The translations under genes were made by a program, and so were the position numbers. This document shows, piece after piece, positions 35,190-44,252 of a stretch of 64,000 bases of DNA. Source of the DNA: Kushneria phosphatilytica (GTDB taxonomy: Bacteria > Pseudomonadota > Gammaproteobacteria > Pseudomonadales > Halomonadaceae); assembly GCF_008247605.1 (NCBI RefSeq), contig NZ_CP043420.1, forward strand, positions 1,922,001-1,986,000. Direction: 5' to 3'. Positions within the stretch are counted from its first letter, which is position 1. Each line of letters opens with the position of its first letter. The notes under the pieces are model-generated. The model worked only from the letters and a program-made list of their open reading frames with translations, did no database searches and was not told the origin of the DNA.

Positions 35190-35990
35190 TCAACCGCCGG
35201 TAACAGGAGGGAAGAAGGCGATTTCATCGCCGGGTGCGAGCGTGATGTCTCCCTGAACCACTTCATGATTAACAGCACAGAGAATACGAGGCTGTTCAAG
35301 CAGTTCGCCGGACTGAATCCGTTGCAACAAGAAAGCACGCAGTGCAGACAAACGCGTGTCTTCAAGATCAGTCAGAGAGACATGCAGACTTTCCACGTTC
35401 AGGCGTTCACGCAATTCGGCAAAAAACCGGACAGTAACCTGCATCTCCGGGTGTTCGAGAGGCGGGATGCCGGCTGTATCATCAGCCATGGTCTGATCCA
35501 TTGCCCCACTCTGCGAATCTTCCCGGTGCCATTCGCCGGAACGGCCACCAGACTTGGTCTCCAGCTGCACGCCACCGATAACCATGCCTCTATCCACAGC
35601 CTTGCACATATCGTATAGCGTCAGACAGGCCACCGAGGCTGCAGTCAGCGCCTCCATTTCGACCCCAGTACGCCCTGCCAATCGACAGAAACTCCGGACT
35701 CGAACACCCGGCAATTGATGATCGAACTCGAAATCGACACTGACCTTCGACAGCATCAGTACATGACACAAGGGAATCAATTCATGCGTACGCTTGGCCG
35801 CCTGAATACCGGCAATACGTGCCGTCGCCAGCACATCACCCTTGGGCATGTCGTCATCTACCAGCAGCTTCAATGTTTCCGGCTGCATGCGAATCCAGCC
35901 GCTGGCCAGTGCTTCGCGGCGAGTTTCATCCTTGTCGTGCACGTCAACCATACTGGCCTGGCCGCGCTCATTCAGATGCGTTAGCGTCAT
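35190..35990 (-). CDS. MoaC-MoaD fusion: cPMP synthase plus molybdopterin synthase small subunit
   Basis: Residues 1-158 are MoaC, with the family's catalytic residues Lys50, His76 and Lys130 in [20 protein letters not shown] and [10 protein letters not shown] linker of about 25 residues follows. Residues 183-266 are MoaD ([20 protein letters not shown]), ending in the required Gly-Gly (FFPPVTGG). The frame is continuous with no stop between the domains. Met183 could serve as an internal start, but its GGAG is directly adjacent and badly spaced. The two parts act at successive steps of cofactor synthesis. Overlaps mobB by 4 nt. Confidence 0.9.
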   Translation of the reverse strand: MTLTHLNERGQASMVDVHDKDETRREALASGWIRMQPETLKLLVDDDMPKGDVLATARIAGIQAAKRTHELIPLCHVLMLSKVSVDFEFDHQLPGVRVRSFCRLAGRTGVEMEALTAASVACLTLYDMCKAVDRGMVIGGVQLETKSGGRSGEWHREDSQSGAMDQTMADDTAGIPPLEHPEMQVTVRFFAELRERLNVESLHVSLTDLEDTRLSALRAFLLQRIQSGELLEQPRILCAVNHEVVQGDITLAPGDEIAFFPPVTGG

Positions 35991-36574
35991 GCATCACCTC
36001 CCCCGGAGGTCTCCAGGCTGCGTGGTCGGCAACACATGGGCCATCTCAGAGGCCATGTCAGCAACCACTCCGACAGCATGTCGTGATCGTCCAGCGACAG
36101 ACGCGTCACTGAATCAGGTAATACCATCTCGTCAGTAGTAGCCACTGCGTGAATCCAGGGATCTTCCCAGGCTCGCAGGGGTTTGTTCAGTTCAGGTCGA
36201 TAAAGCTCGAGTTTGGGCAGCGGCCACTGCTTGAACCCTTCAATCAGGATCATGTCCGGATTCAGCGATTGCACCTGATCAATCAGCATGGGCAGGTCGG
36301 GTTCATCCCGGCCCGGCGTTTCCATCATCAACGCAAAGCGTCTGCCGGAGGCTACCAGCATGGGGGCAGCTCCTGCCTGACGCAATCGGTGACTGTCCTT
36401 GCCGGGCTGATCCACATCAAATTCATGATGCGCATGCTTGATAACAGCAACATGCATGCCCCGCTCACTCAGTCGGGGTAACATCGCTTCCAGAAACGTA
36501 GTCTTGCCGGTCCCGCTCCATGCTGCAATACCCAGCAGCGGCGTGGTCTGTTGGCTCAGATCGAGTGACATCAT
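35987..36574 (-). CDS. mobB: Molybdopterin-guanine dinucleotide biosynthesis adaptor MobB
   Basis: A 195-residue P-loop GTPase ([20 protein letters not shown]) with [20 protein letters not shown] and [17 protein letters not shown], typical of MobB, which assists MobA. Its start overlaps the mobA stop as ATGA and its end overlaps moaC-moaD, so the operon is fully coupled. Confidence 0.95.
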   Translation of the reverse strand: MMSLDLSQQTTPLLGIAAWSGTGKTTFLEAMLPRLSERGMHVAVIKHAHHEFDVDQPGKDSHRLRQAGAAPMLVASGRRFALMMETPGRDEPDLPMLIDQVQSLNPDMILIEGFKQWPLPKLELYRPELNKPLRAWEDPWIHAVATTDEMVLPDSVTRLSLDDHDMLSEWLLTWPLRWPMCCRPRSLETSGGGDA

Positions 36575-37188
36575 GATCCCGGATTATCGTCTCGAGGTTT
36601 ATCCAGCAATGATAACAGAGCCTCACCATCGGACTCGTGATTGACATTGGCAAAGGCCATATGTGATTCGAAACAGACGCTTGCCAATCGATGGCGGGCA
36701 TACCAGCGGTCAATACGACGCTCACCAGCTGCCAGCGTTGTTGCCAGATCATCGGCGAGGCTCGTACGCATCAGTGCCACGACCGGGTGTACACGCTCGC
36801 TGTCACAAGCCTGCACAATATCCCTGTCTTCGGAAGCTGCGCTCTGAAGTCGAGAAACCAGGTCATGAGGGAGGAGCGGCGTATCGCACGGTGCAATCAG
36901 CACCCAGGGGGTTCGAACATGACGCATGGCGGTCAACATACCCATCAGAGGGCCCGCATAGCCCTCTTCCTGATCTGGTATTACCGGCCATCCAAGCGCA
37001 CGATAGCGCTCATGAGAACGGTTGGCATTGATAATCAGGTGTCGAACCTGCGGCGCCAGCCGCGTAATGACATGACTGATCATGGGCAGTCCTGCCAGTG
37101 GTACCAGCCCCTTGTCCTGGCCTCCCATGCGTCTCCCCTGCCCGCCGGCAAGGATCACAGCAGTCAGATTTTCAACAGACATCGGCAT
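36571..37188 (-). CDS. mobA: Molybdenum cofactor guanylyltransferase MobA
   Basis: MobA attaches GMP to Mo-molybdopterin, giving the MGD cofactor of DMSO-reductase-type enzymes. The nucleotidyltransferase start is AVILAGGQGRRMGGQDKGLV; APCDTPLLP carries the metal-binding Asp. ATG at 37188 (MPMSVEN) has AGGCG at suitable spacing; another ATG is two codons on. It is first in the mobA-mobB-moaCD-moaE-moaA operon. moeA, mog and the molybdate transporter are not in the window. Confidence 0.95.
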   Translation of the reverse strand: MPMSVENLTAVILAGGQGRRMGGQDKGLVPLAGLPMISHVITRLAPQVRHLIINANRSHERYRALGWPVIPDQEEGYAGPLMGMLTAMRHVRTPWVLIAPCDTPLLPHDLVSRLQSAASEDRDIVQACDSERVHPVVALMRTSLADDLATTLAAGERRIDRWYARHRLASVCFESHMAFANVNHESDGEALLSLLDKPRDDNPGS

Positions 37189-37305
37189 CAACGGCGCCTG
37201 TATATTCAACCACCACTATAGTCGGAAGCAACCGATCGATTCAAATCGATTGCCATATCCGATATAGCGTTCGTGCTGTCTGACGCCGGGCAGGGACAGA
37301 AAGAA

Positions 37306-37935
37306 TCAACGCGTCCCGAAGATGCGATCGCCGGCATCCCCCAGACCCGGGACGATATATCCATTGCCATCGAGATGATCATCCACGGAAGCCGTATAAA
37401 GATCGACATCCGGGTGCGCCTTTCTGACGCGCTCGATACCCTCAGGCGCCGCGACCAGTACGATGACCTTGATATCCCGGCAACCTCGAGTCTTGAGCAT
37501 ATCCAGTGTAGCGACCATCGAGCCGCCCGTGGCCAGCATGGGATCGATGACAATGGCCAGACGCTCGCCAAGATCATGCACGAACTTCTCGAAATAAGGG
37601 ACCGGTTCAAGCGTTTCTTCATTACGATAGAGACCGACAACACTGATTCGGGCACTCGGTAGCAGTGATGTCACTCCATCCAGCATCCCCAACCCGGCTC
37701 GAAGAATCGGTACTATCGTTACCTTCTTGCCCTTGATTTCTTCGATCTCAACCGGATCGCCATTCCAGCCTTCAATGGTACGTTTTGTCAGCTCCAGCCC
37801 CTGGGTCGCTTCATAAGTCAAAAGCTGTGCAAGCTCATTGGCCAGTTCGCGAAATCCCTTGGTACTGACATGAGCAGTGCGCAGGATTCCCAGTTTGTGT
37901 TTGACCAGCGGATGGTCGATGGCGTGAACAGGCAT
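37306..37935 (-). CDS. upp: Uracil phosphoribosyltransferase
   Basis: Converts uracil and PRPP to UMP (209 aa). Motifs: [12 protein letters not shown] at the N-terminus, [13 protein letters not shown], the PRPP loop [11 protein letters not shown], and the uracil-binding C-terminus [17 protein letters not shown]. The open frame is 52 codons longer, but ATG at 37935 matches the conserved family start (MPVHAIDHP) and has AGAGGA upstream. Part of a salvage group with gpt and apt. Confidence 0.96.
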   Translation of the reverse strand: MPVHAIDHPLVKHKLGILRTAHVSTKGFRELANELAQLLTYEATQGLELTKRTIEGWNGDPVEIEEIKGKKVTIVPILRAGLGMLDGVTSLLPSARISVVGLYRNEETLEPVPYFEKFVHDLGERLAIVIDPMLATGGSMVATLDMLKTRGCRDIKVIVLVAAPEGIERVRKAHPDVDLYTASVDDHLDGNGYIVPGLGDAGDRIFGTR

Positions 37936-38000
37936 GGCCAAAAGGTCCTCTGTTTTCAGAATTTGGGAAGGCAAGGCATTCGCCTGGCAATAAATCGACT

Positions 38001-38693
38001 TCAGCCTTCCGGCTGAACCGGCAGCCGCCAGTCGACAGGCGTCATGCCATGCTCCTGGAGAAAGGCATTGGCTCTGGAAAAATGACGACAACCGAAAAAG
38101 CCGCGATGCGCGGATAATGGTGAAGGGTGAGGTGCATGCAGAACGAGATGGCGCTGCCGATCAACAAACGAGGCTTTCTTCTGGGCATAGCTTCCCCAGA
38201 GCAGAAACACCACATGCTCACACTGTTCATTGATCGTGGCGATCGCACGGTCGGTGAAGGTTTCCCAGCCTTGCCCGCGATGCGCGGCAGCCTGCCCTCG
38301 CTCCACCGTCAGCACACTATTGAGCAGCAATACCCCCTGGCGCGCCCAGCTTTCCAAAAAGCCGTGACTGACCGCTGAAAATGGCACGTCATCGGCTTCC
38401 AGTTCCTTGTAGATATTGATCAACGAGGGAGGGATGGCTACGCCAGGGCGTACAGAGAAGCACAGACCGTGCGCCTGCCCGGGGCCATGATAGGGGTCCT
38501 GGCCGAGTATGACGACCTTGACGCTATCCAGAGGCGTCAGGGTAAAAGCACGAAACCAGTTCTCGGAAGACGGATAAACAATCCGGCGCTGATCCTTTTG
38601 TACGCGCAGAAACTCTTTTAACGTCTGCATGTAGGGCGCATCGAATTCACCATCGAGATGGCGCCCCCAACTCTCCGGCAAGGGTGAACTCAT
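38001..38693 (-). CDS. ung: Uracil-DNA glycosylase
   Basis: Family 1 UDG (230 aa) that removes uracil from DNA. The water-activating motif [18 protein letters not shown] (catalytic Asp) and the minor-groove loop [13 protein letters not shown] are intact. Its ATG lies 3 nt after the gpt stop, with CAGGAG inside the gpt end, so gpt-ung are cotranscribed. Confidence 0.97.
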   Translation of the reverse strand: MSSPLPESWGRHLDGEFDAPYMQTLKEFLRVQKDQRRIVYPSSENWFRAFTLTPLDSVKVVILGQDPYHGPGQAHGLCFSVRPGVAIPPSLINIYKELEADDVPFSAVSHGFLESWARQGVLLLNSVLTVERGQAAAHRGQGWETFTDRAIATINEQCEHVVFLLWGSYAQKKASFVDRQRHLVLHAPHPSPLSAHRGFFGCRHFSRANAFLQEHGMTPVDWRLPVQPEG

Positions 38694-38696
38694 GGC

Positions 38697-39185
38697 CTAC
38701 TCCTGTTGCGATCGCAGCTGATCAACCAGCGGCTCGACATAGGTGACCCCCATATCCCAGGGAAACTGGATCCATGTATCCTGGGGTACTTCGACCAGAT
38801 ACTGATCTACCAGAGGCCGACCTTCGGGTTTGGCATACACGGTGACAAAGTGCGCCTGAGGCAGCATGTCCCGCACTGCCCGTGCCGTTCGTCCGGTATC
38901 GACAAGGTCATCCACCAGCAGCCAGCGAGCGCCGTCGTGATCAATACCCTTGAGCACCTGCAATCCACCCTGCTCCATATGCTCATAACTCTTGATACAG
39001 ACGGTATCAATCAGCCGCACATCAAGCTCACGGGCAATCAGCGCCGCTGGAATCAGTCCGCCACGCGTGACGGCTGCAATACCTTCAAAGTCTCGTTCGA
39101 CCAGCTGTTGACACAGACTGCGCACGTCACGGTGCAGTTGATCCCAGGAAATCACGAAGTATTGATGGTAGCGATCAACGCTCAT
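38697..39185 (-). CDS. gpt: Xanthine-guanine phosphoribosyltransferase
   Basis: A 162-residue PRTase that salvages guanine and xanthine. It aligns along its length with E. coli Gpt: AVTRGGLIPAALIARELDVR, DTVCIKSYEH, the PRPP loop VDDLVDTGRTA, and the base-binding end DTWIQFPWDMGV. ATG at 39185 (MSVDRYH) chosen over an upstream ATG. Followed directly by ung; apt lies upstream beyond a terminator. Confidence 0.93.
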   Translation of the reverse strand: MSVDRYHQYFVISWDQLHRDVRSLCQQLVERDFEGIAAVTRGGLIPAALIARELDVRLIDTVCIKSYEHMEQGGLQVLKGIDHDGARWLLVDDLVDTGRTARAVRDMLPQAHFVTVYAKPEGRPLVDQYLVEVPQDTWIQFPWDMGVTYVEPLVDQLRSQQE

Positions 39186-39230
39186 GGCTCGGGTTCCGGA
39201 CAGAGGCACATGACTTTGCCAGCAGGTGCG

Positions 39231-39258
39231 TTAAAAAAATGCCGATTCGAAAATCGGC
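39231..39258 (-). terminator. Terminator after apt
   Basis: GCCGATT (39241-39247) pairs with AATCGGC (39252-39258) over a CGAA tetraloop. On the minus strand ATTTTTTTAA follows. It starts 11 nt after the apt stop. Confidence 0.88.
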
Positions 39259-39268
39259 GCGGTCGTCA

Positions 39269-39814
39269 TCATTCATTTTCGGTAAATTCACAGACAGCAA
39301 AAACACTATGTCCTTCGCGTCGAATACGATCGGAACCGCCGATTTCCGGCAGATCGATGATGGCTGCAGTTTCGATCACCCGACCACCACTGCGCTCGAT
39401 GAGATTGGTCGCGGCCAGCATGCTGCCACCGGTGGCAATCAGATCATCCATGACGACAATTCGATCCCCTTCCCGGAAAGCATCAGCATGTAATTCCACG
39501 GTGGCTTCACCATATTCGAGCCGATAGGTTTCACTGATGGTCTGAAAAGGCAGCTTGCCCTTCTTGCGAATTGGCACAAAGCTGCAATTCAGCTCATAGG
39601 CCACTGGTGCGCCAATAATAAACCCACGAGCATCAATGGCAGCCACTGCATCAATTTCCATCTCCTGGTAACGATGCACAAAAGAGTCGATCAGCTTGCG
39701 AAAGGCGGCGCTGTTCTGCAGTACCGGCGTAATATCGCGAAAATTGATGCCCGGTTCGGGCCAGTCGCGAACCGTACGGATTACGGACTTGAGATAGTCG
39801 CCATAGATGCTCAT
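39269..39814 (-). CDS. apt: Adenine phosphoribosyltransferase
   Basis: Salvages adenine to AMP (181 aa). Motifs: the N-terminal flexible loop [26 protein letters not shown], the PRPP loop [13 protein letters not shown], and [21 protein letters not shown] at 39814 ([11 protein letters not shown]) fits the family start. Confidence 0.97.
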   Translation of the reverse strand: MSIYGDYLKSVIRTVRDWPEPGINFRDITPVLQNSAAFRKLIDSFVHRYQEMEIDAVAAIDARGFIIGAPVAYELNCSFVPIRKKGKLPFQTISETYRLEYGEATVELHADAFREGDRIVVMDDLIATGGSMLAATNLIERSGGRVIETAAIIDLPEIGGSDRIRREGHSVFAVCEFTENE

Positions 39815-40001
39815 GCAGGCTCCAGTCAATAGCGGCAGCTGGGAACCGACTCGTCGGACCAGGTCAAATCAATCGCCCGGCCGGCATCCCGGCGACGAGC
39901 CAGAGAAAGCGTCACGATCGGATACACGGCAGGAGGGCACGACATTCTAACCAAAGCAGCGCTGCCAATCGACCGTCACTCCGGGTCAGTTGTCATTGCA
40001 C

Positions 40002-40616
40002 TCATGTATTTGCGCGTGCGGCCATGATCCGTTCAACCGTTTCCACGATGGTTTGAGTCTGAGGGTCAATTTCAATATTGACGTAATCATCTACCCTGCG
40101 TGAGCCAATGATGGTGCGCATCAGGGTTTCGGGGATCAGATTGATACAGAACTCACCTTCACGCAGTGCTCCCACGGTCAGGCTGATACCATCAATGCCG
40201 ATATATCCCTTCTCGAAAATAAAGCGATGATAGGGCTCGGGCAGAGCCAACCAGAGACGACGATTGTTGGGCGCCTCCTCGATTTCGGTGATGCGCCCCT
40301 GACAAATGACATGGCCCGACATGAGATGTCCGCCGATCTCATCGCCAAAGCGAGCAGCTCGCTCGACGTTGAGCTGACTGCCTACCACCAGCTCACCCAG
40401 GTTGGTGGTCGCAAGCGTCTCACGCATCAGGTCAAAGCTGACACGCTGCCCCTCAATATTGACCACGGTCAGACAACAACCATTATGTGAAACGGAAGCC
40501 CCGGGCTCCAGGCCTTCACACAGGGCTGGAGAAAGCTCGATCACATGACGGCGCAGGCCCTCCAACTCTTCCAGCTCGACCAGCGTGGCTACTTCCTGCA
40601 CGATCCCGGTAAACAT
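40002..40616 (-). CDS. ribE: Riboflavin synthase
   Basis: Dismutates two lumazine molecules into riboflavin (204 aa). The start MFTGIVQEV is diagnostic. There are two lumazine-synthase-like beta-barrel repeats, each with a substrate loop: SVSHNGCCLTV (first) and GIDGISLTVG (second), plus GGHLMSGHV. A longer frame exists but has no support. It stands alone, divergent from the methionine importer; I saw no FMN riboswitch in front of it. Some annotations name this enzyme ribC. Confidence 0.96.
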   Translation of the reverse strand: MFTGIVQEVATLVELEELEGLRRHVIELSPALCEGLEPGASVSHNGCCLTVVNIEGQRVSFDLMRETLATTNLGELVVGSQLNVERAARFGDEIGGHLMSGHVICQGRITEIEEAPNNRRLWLALPEPYHRFIFEKGYIGIDGISLTVGALREGEFCINLIPETLMRTIIGSRRVDDYVNIEIDPQTQTIVETVERIMAARANT

Positions 40617-40684
40617 CCCTACTCCCCGTATTGCATACTCCGATCTCGCCATCATACTCGCGCAAAGTGATCCGGGCGATTCGT
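40617..40684. other. Short spacer between ribE start and metN promoter
   Basis: Nothing recognisable beyond shared upstream sequence for ribE (leftward) and metN (rightward). Confidence 0.3.
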
Positions 40685-40713
40685 TGACACCCTCTCGGGG
40701 ACTCCATAAAATT
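40685..40713 (+). promoter_or_regulatory. Sigma-70 promoter for metNIQ
   Basis: TTGACA, 17 nt, TAAAAT: a perfect -35, optimal spacer and a 5/6 -10. Transcription would start near 40720, about 225 nt before the metN ATG. Confidence 0.75.
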
Positions 40714-40943
40714 CGGTCTCACGTTTTACGGCGCCGATTTGTAACCGGATTGCGGGCGCTCGAGAAATACGGCTAAAGAGGTGAGGCGGCATTCGGGGCC
40801 GGAGGCCCTGCAGCGCAGTGTCATCCGCGCATCACCGATACCGTCACCCCTGTCAGGCAGTGTTCCCTCCCGTTCCCGGCATCCGTTTCCGGCGCATTTC
40901 TTTTCCGCATGGCGCTATCGCCATTCCGGCAAGGCACTGCTGC
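40714..40943 (+). other. Long structured leader of metNIQ, unidentified
   Basis: About 225 nt of predicted untranslated leader. Within 40783-40853 GGTGA-g-GCGG can pair with CCGC-gca-TCACC. This closes a region holding two hairpins, GGGCC-GGA-GGCCC and CTGC-AGC-GCAG, which together look like a three-way junction. It does not match my memory of SAM-I, SAM-II, SAH or cobalamin riboswitch cores. The metN frame is open back to 40818 but the extension is not protein-like. A regulatory RNA is an inference. Confidence 0.35.
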
Positions 40944-41987
40944 ATGATTCAACTCGACAATGTTACTCGCATTTTCGGGCAGGGAGGCTCTGCCGTTAAG
41001 GCACTTGACGACGTCTCCCTGGCCGTACCCGCCGGTAGTATCACCGGCGTCATCGGCACCTCCGGCGCTGGCAAGAGCACTCTGATCCGCTGTGTCAATC
41101 TGCTGGAAAGACCCACTTCGGGACATGTCACGGTCAACGGCGTCGAACTGACGGGACTCAACGATCGTGAACTGCGTCGAGCTCGTCATGACATTGGCAT
41201 GATCTTTCAGCACTTCAATCTGCTGAACTCGCGCACCGTTCGAGGCAACATTGCGCTACCTCTCGAACTGATGGGGATCGACAAGCATGACATTCAATCC
41301 CGCATCGATCCTCTACTGGAGCTGACCGGACTGAGCGGACGCGCCGATGCCTGGCCGTCCATGCTCTCCGGTGGGCAGAAGCAGCGCGTCGCCATTGCCC
41401 GGGCTCTGGCCAGTCGCCCCAGGCTACTGTTATGCGATGAAGCCACCTCGGCCCTGGATCCCCAAACCACGGCTTCGATTCTGACACTGTTGCGCGATAT
41501 CAATGAGCAGCTCGGGATAACGATTCTGCTGATCACTCACGAGATGGAAGTCGTGCGCAATATCTGTGACCGGGTAGCACTGCTCAGTGAGGGACGCATT
41601 ATCGAGCACGCCGCTACCGGAGAGTTCTTTACGCGCCCCGAGAGCCCGGAAGGTCGCACATTCCTCAACGACTATCTCGAACTCACCCCATCACGCAGCC
41701 TGCAATCACGCTTGTTTGCCGAACCGGCCGAGGACCGACATCCGGTTGTACGGTTGACCTTTCATGACGATAGTGTCGCCCGAGTACTGGCATCACGATT
41801 GGCCCGGGAGTTCGGGGTCGACATCAGTATTCTGCAATCGCGCATCGAAGAGGTGCGCGGACGCACGCTGGGCCTGATGATCGCCGAAATCATGGGTCCC
41901 GCTTCCCACACACGGCAGGTACTGCAACACCTGCATACGCTCGAACTCGATGTGGAGGTCCTGGGTCATGTCCAGCGCCATGATTGA
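40944..41987 (+). CDS. metN: Methionine ABC transporter ATP-binding protein MetN
   Basis: ATPase of the MetNIQ importer for D/L-methionine (347 aa). Walker A GTSGAGKSTLIR, Q-loop IFQHFN, signature LSGGQKQRVAIARAL, Walker B LLLCDEATSALDP, H-loop ITHEM. The C-terminal NIL/ACT domain (after about residue 265) binds methionine and gives trans-inhibition. ATG at 40944 (MIQLDNVTRIF) matches the family. It overlaps metI by 20 nt. Confidence 0.96.
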   Translation: MIQLDNVTRIFGQGGSAVKALDDVSLAVPAGSITGVIGTSGAGKSTLIRCVNLLERPTSGHVTVNGVELTGLNDRELRRARHDIGMIFQHFNLLNSRTVRGNIALPLELMGIDKHDIQSRIDPLLELTGLSGRADAWPSMLSGGQKQRVAIARALASRPRLLLCDEATSALDPQTTASILTLLRDINEQLGITILLITHEMEVVRNICDRVALLSEGRIIEHAATGEFFTRPESPEGRTFLNDYLELTPSRSLQSRLFAEPAEDRHPVVRLTFHDDSVARVLASRLAREFGVDISILQSRIEEVRGRTLGLMIAEIMGPASHTRQVLQHLHTLELDVEVLGHVQRHD

Positions 41988-42621
41988 ACGCATTGTCAGC
42001 GCCGTTTTCGAGACACTGTACATGGTCGCCTTAAGTGGGCTCATCGGTACCGTGCTGGGCGTCGCCATGGGGGTTGCCCTGTACATTACCCGTCGCGGCA
42101 ATTTCCTGGAGAAGCCTTTCTTCAATCGGGTGTTGAGCATCATCGTCAATATCGGACGCTCGGTACCCTTCATCATCCTGGCCCTGGCGATCGTCCCCTT
42201 TACCCAGTTGCTGGTCGGCACCTTCATCGGCAATACAGCGGCCGTGGTCCCTCTGACCATTGCAGCCACTCCCTTTGTTGCAAGGCTGGTCGAGGGCGCG
42301 CTGCTTGAAGTGCCCGAGGGTCTGATCGAAGCCGCCCAGGCCATGGGCGCCACACCCGGCCAGATCATCTTTCGCATTCTGTTGCCCGAAGCCAGCGCCG
42401 GCATCATTACTGCCATCACCGTAACCTTCATTTCGCTGATCGGTTACTCCGCCATGGCGGGTGGCATCGGTGCTGGCGGTCTGGGGGCAGTCGCCATCAA
42501 CTATGGTTACAACCGCTACGACACCGGCGTCATGCTGATCACCGTCATCATCATGATTGTCATGGTTCAGGGCATCCAGACACTAGGGGACCGACTGGTT
42601 CGACGGGCTCAGCACCGCTGA
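41968..42621 (+). CDS. metI: Methionine ABC transporter permease MetI
   Basis: Permease subunit (217 aa) with five membrane helices. The EAA loop LIEAAQAMGATPGQIIFRIL contacts MetN. Family-typical segments include VNIGRSVPFIIL and GAGGLGAVAINYGY. ATG at 41968 has GGAGG 9 nt upstream, inside the metN end. Confidence 0.96.
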   Translation: MSSAMIERIVSAVFETLYMVALSGLIGTVLGVAMGVALYITRRGNFLEKPFFNRVLSIIVNIGRSVPFIILALAIVPFTQLLVGTFIGNTAAVVPLTIAATPFVARLVEGALLEVPEGLIEAAQAMGATPGQIIFRILLPEASAGIITAITVTFISLIGYSAMAGGIGAGGLGAVAINYGYNRYDTGVMLITVIIMIVMVQGIQTLGDRLVRRAQHR

Positions 42622-42670
42622 GGCGGTGTATAGCCTTGCTGCAAAACGACACTCAAGGGAGCAAAACGCA

Positions 42671-43537
42671 ATGCCAGTAACTTTTTCTCGTTCACTTCGA
42701 CTGACCGGTGCCGTCCTGGCATTGGCCGGCACTACACTGCTCTCCGCCTGTGGCGGATCGGGAGATGACGACCAGACTGTCAAGGTTGGCACCATCGCCG
42801 GACCGGAAACCGAGCTGATGCAGGAAGCCAAACGCATCGCTCAGGAGAAATACGGGCTTGATGTCGAAATTACCGAGTTCAATGATTATGTTTCGCCCAA
42901 TGTTGCTCTGGCCAATGGCAACCTCGATGCCAATGCCTACCAGCACCAGCCTTACCTTGACAGCATGAACAGTGATCGTGGCTGGGACCTGGTAGCCGCA
43001 GGCAAGACCTTCCTCTATCCGATCGGTGCCTATTCGAAAAAATATGATGCCATCAACCGGATTCCGGACGGCGCTACCATTGCCCTGCCCAACGACCCAT
43101 CAAATGAGGCACGCTCTCTGCTGGTACTGGCTCGCAACAATCTGATCGAGCTGAAGGACGATAACGATCCGCTGGCTACACCTGATGACATTACCGCCAA
43201 CCCTCACAATTTTAAAATTGTCGAACTTGATGCCGCTCAATTGCCACGGTCACTCTCGGATGTAGCACTGGCATTCATCAACAATACCTTTGCCAAGCCT
43301 GCCGGACTGACGCTGGACGATGCCCTGCTGCGAGAAAGCCCCGATTCACCCTATGTCAACCTGATCGTGGTGCAACAGGGAGACCAGGACAAGGACAGGA
43401 TTCGACATCTGGTCGAAGCCTTCCAGAGCCAGGCAGTTGCTGACAAGGCACGCCAGCTGTTTGGCTCGGGTGCCATACCCGGCTGGCAGACGCGTGAAGA
43501 GAGCCAATCGGCAGACGCTTCTTCACAGGATCAGTAA
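42671..43537 (+). CDS. metQ: Methionine-binding lipoprotein MetQ
   Basis: Substrate-binding lipoprotein (288 aa) of the NlpA family. The signal peptide ends with LLSACG (lipobox). The mature part has VKVGTIAGPETELMQEAKRI, YQHQPYLDSMN and VALAFINNTFA, as in MetQ proteins. Strong AAGGGAG before ATG 42671. The C-terminal tail is Ser/Asp-rich. Confidence 0.95.
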   Translation: MPVTFSRSLRLTGAVLALAGTTLLSACGGSGDDDQTVKVGTIAGPETELMQEAKRIAQEKYGLDVEITEFNDYVSPNVALANGNLDANAYQHQPYLDSMNSDRGWDLVAAGKTFLYPIGAYSKKYDAINRIPDGATIALPNDPSNEARSLLVLARNNLIELKDDNDPLATPDDITANPHNFKIVELDAAQLPRSLSDVALAFINNTFAKPAGLTLDDALLRESPDSPYVNLIVVQQGDQDKDRIRHLVEAFQSQAVADKARQLFGSGAIPGWQTREESQSADASSQDQ

Positions 43538-43599
43538 ATGAACGGCCTGACGGGGCCAGACGATGGCCTCGTCAGCCCGCAATCAAAAGGAGATGGGTG

Positions 43600-44079
43600 A
43601 TGACCGACTATTCCATGCTGGCCAGGCAGCTCGAGGCGCTGCTTGATACACGGGACTGGCTGACCAATCTCTCACAGACAGCCGCTTTCATTTTTCATAA
43701 TGTCCCGGAGCTGAACTGGGCCGGTTTCTATTTGCACCGACAACCACAGACTCTGATTCTGGGACCTTTTCAGGGGCAGCCAGCCTGTAATCCGATCCCG
43801 TTCGATCAGGGAGTCTGCGGTACGGCAGCACTCAGCGGCGAGACTCAACGCGTCGAAGACGTACATGCCTTTCCCGGGCACATTGCCTGTGATGCGGCTT
43901 CACGTTCGGAACTGGTGGTGCCGTTGCTTGTCGGGGATCGCATGATCGGCGTACTGGATCTGGACAGCCCTCTTCCAGGGCGCTTTACCGCTGATGACCA
44001 GACCGGTATTGAAGCTCTGTGTGAAGTCCTGATCAGAACGACGTCGCTGACCGATATCCCCGGTGACAACCGCGATTGA
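43600..44079 (+). CDS. msrC: Free methionine-(R)-sulfoxide reductase (GAF domain)
   Basis: A 159-residue single-GAF protein of the YebR/fRMsr family, which reduces free Met-R-sulfoxide. The three conserved cysteines are present: CNPIPFDQGVCGTAA and HIACDAASRSELVVP. ATG at 43600 follows AAAGGAG; a GTG directly before it is an alternative. Its place just behind metNIQ suggests that imported or oxidised methionine is repaired, which strengthens the call over a generic GAF sensor. Confidence 0.92.
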   Translation: MTDYSMLARQLEALLDTRDWLTNLSQTAAFIFHNVPELNWAGFYLHRQPQTLILGPFQGQPACNPIPFDQGVCGTAALSGETQRVEDVHAFPGHIACDAASRSELVVPLLVGDRMIGVLDLDSPLPGRFTADDQTGIEALCEVLIRTTSLTDIPGDNRD

Positions 44080-44091
44080 ATTGATGGTCAT

Positions 44092-44122
44092 GAATAACAA
44101 AACCCCGCTCGGTGGCGGGGTT
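44092..44122 (-). terminator. Terminator after the tRNA-Val pair
   Basis: AACCCCGC (44101-44108) with GCGGGGTT (44115-44122). On the minus strand TTGTTATT follows. It ends the tRNA transcript and may also stop msrC transcripts coming the other way. Confidence 0.85.
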
Positions 44123-44133
44123 CTGAGAAATTC

Positions 44134-44210
44134 TGGTAGGACCGAGCGGATTTGAACCGCTGACCTCCACGATGTCAACGTGGCGCTCTAACCAACTGAG
44201 CTACGGTCCT
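44134..44210 (-). tRNA. tRNA-Val (anticodon GAC)
   Basis: 77 nt with encoded CCA. The 7-bp acceptor stem starts AGGACCG, the D arm has GCTCAGTTGGTTAGAGC, the anticodon loop TTGACAT is closed by CCACG/CGTGG, and the T arm contains GGTTCAAATCC. Identical in sequence to the copy 42 nt upstream. Confidence 0.97.
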
Positions 44211-44252
44211 GCAATCGTTCATGATGCATCTGTCGATCAGACTGAAACCAAC

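Noticed and set aside
40800..40830. Resemblance of GGGCCGGAGGCCCTGC to a cobalamin-riboswitch B12 box
   Set aside because: The other conserved cobalamin elements are absent and the order is wrong; the palindromic hairpin explains the similarity.
40818..40943. 42-codon N-terminal extension of metN
   Set aside because: The extension (rich in His, Pro and Arg) is not ABC-ATPase sequence; MIQLDNVTRIF at 40944 is the family start.
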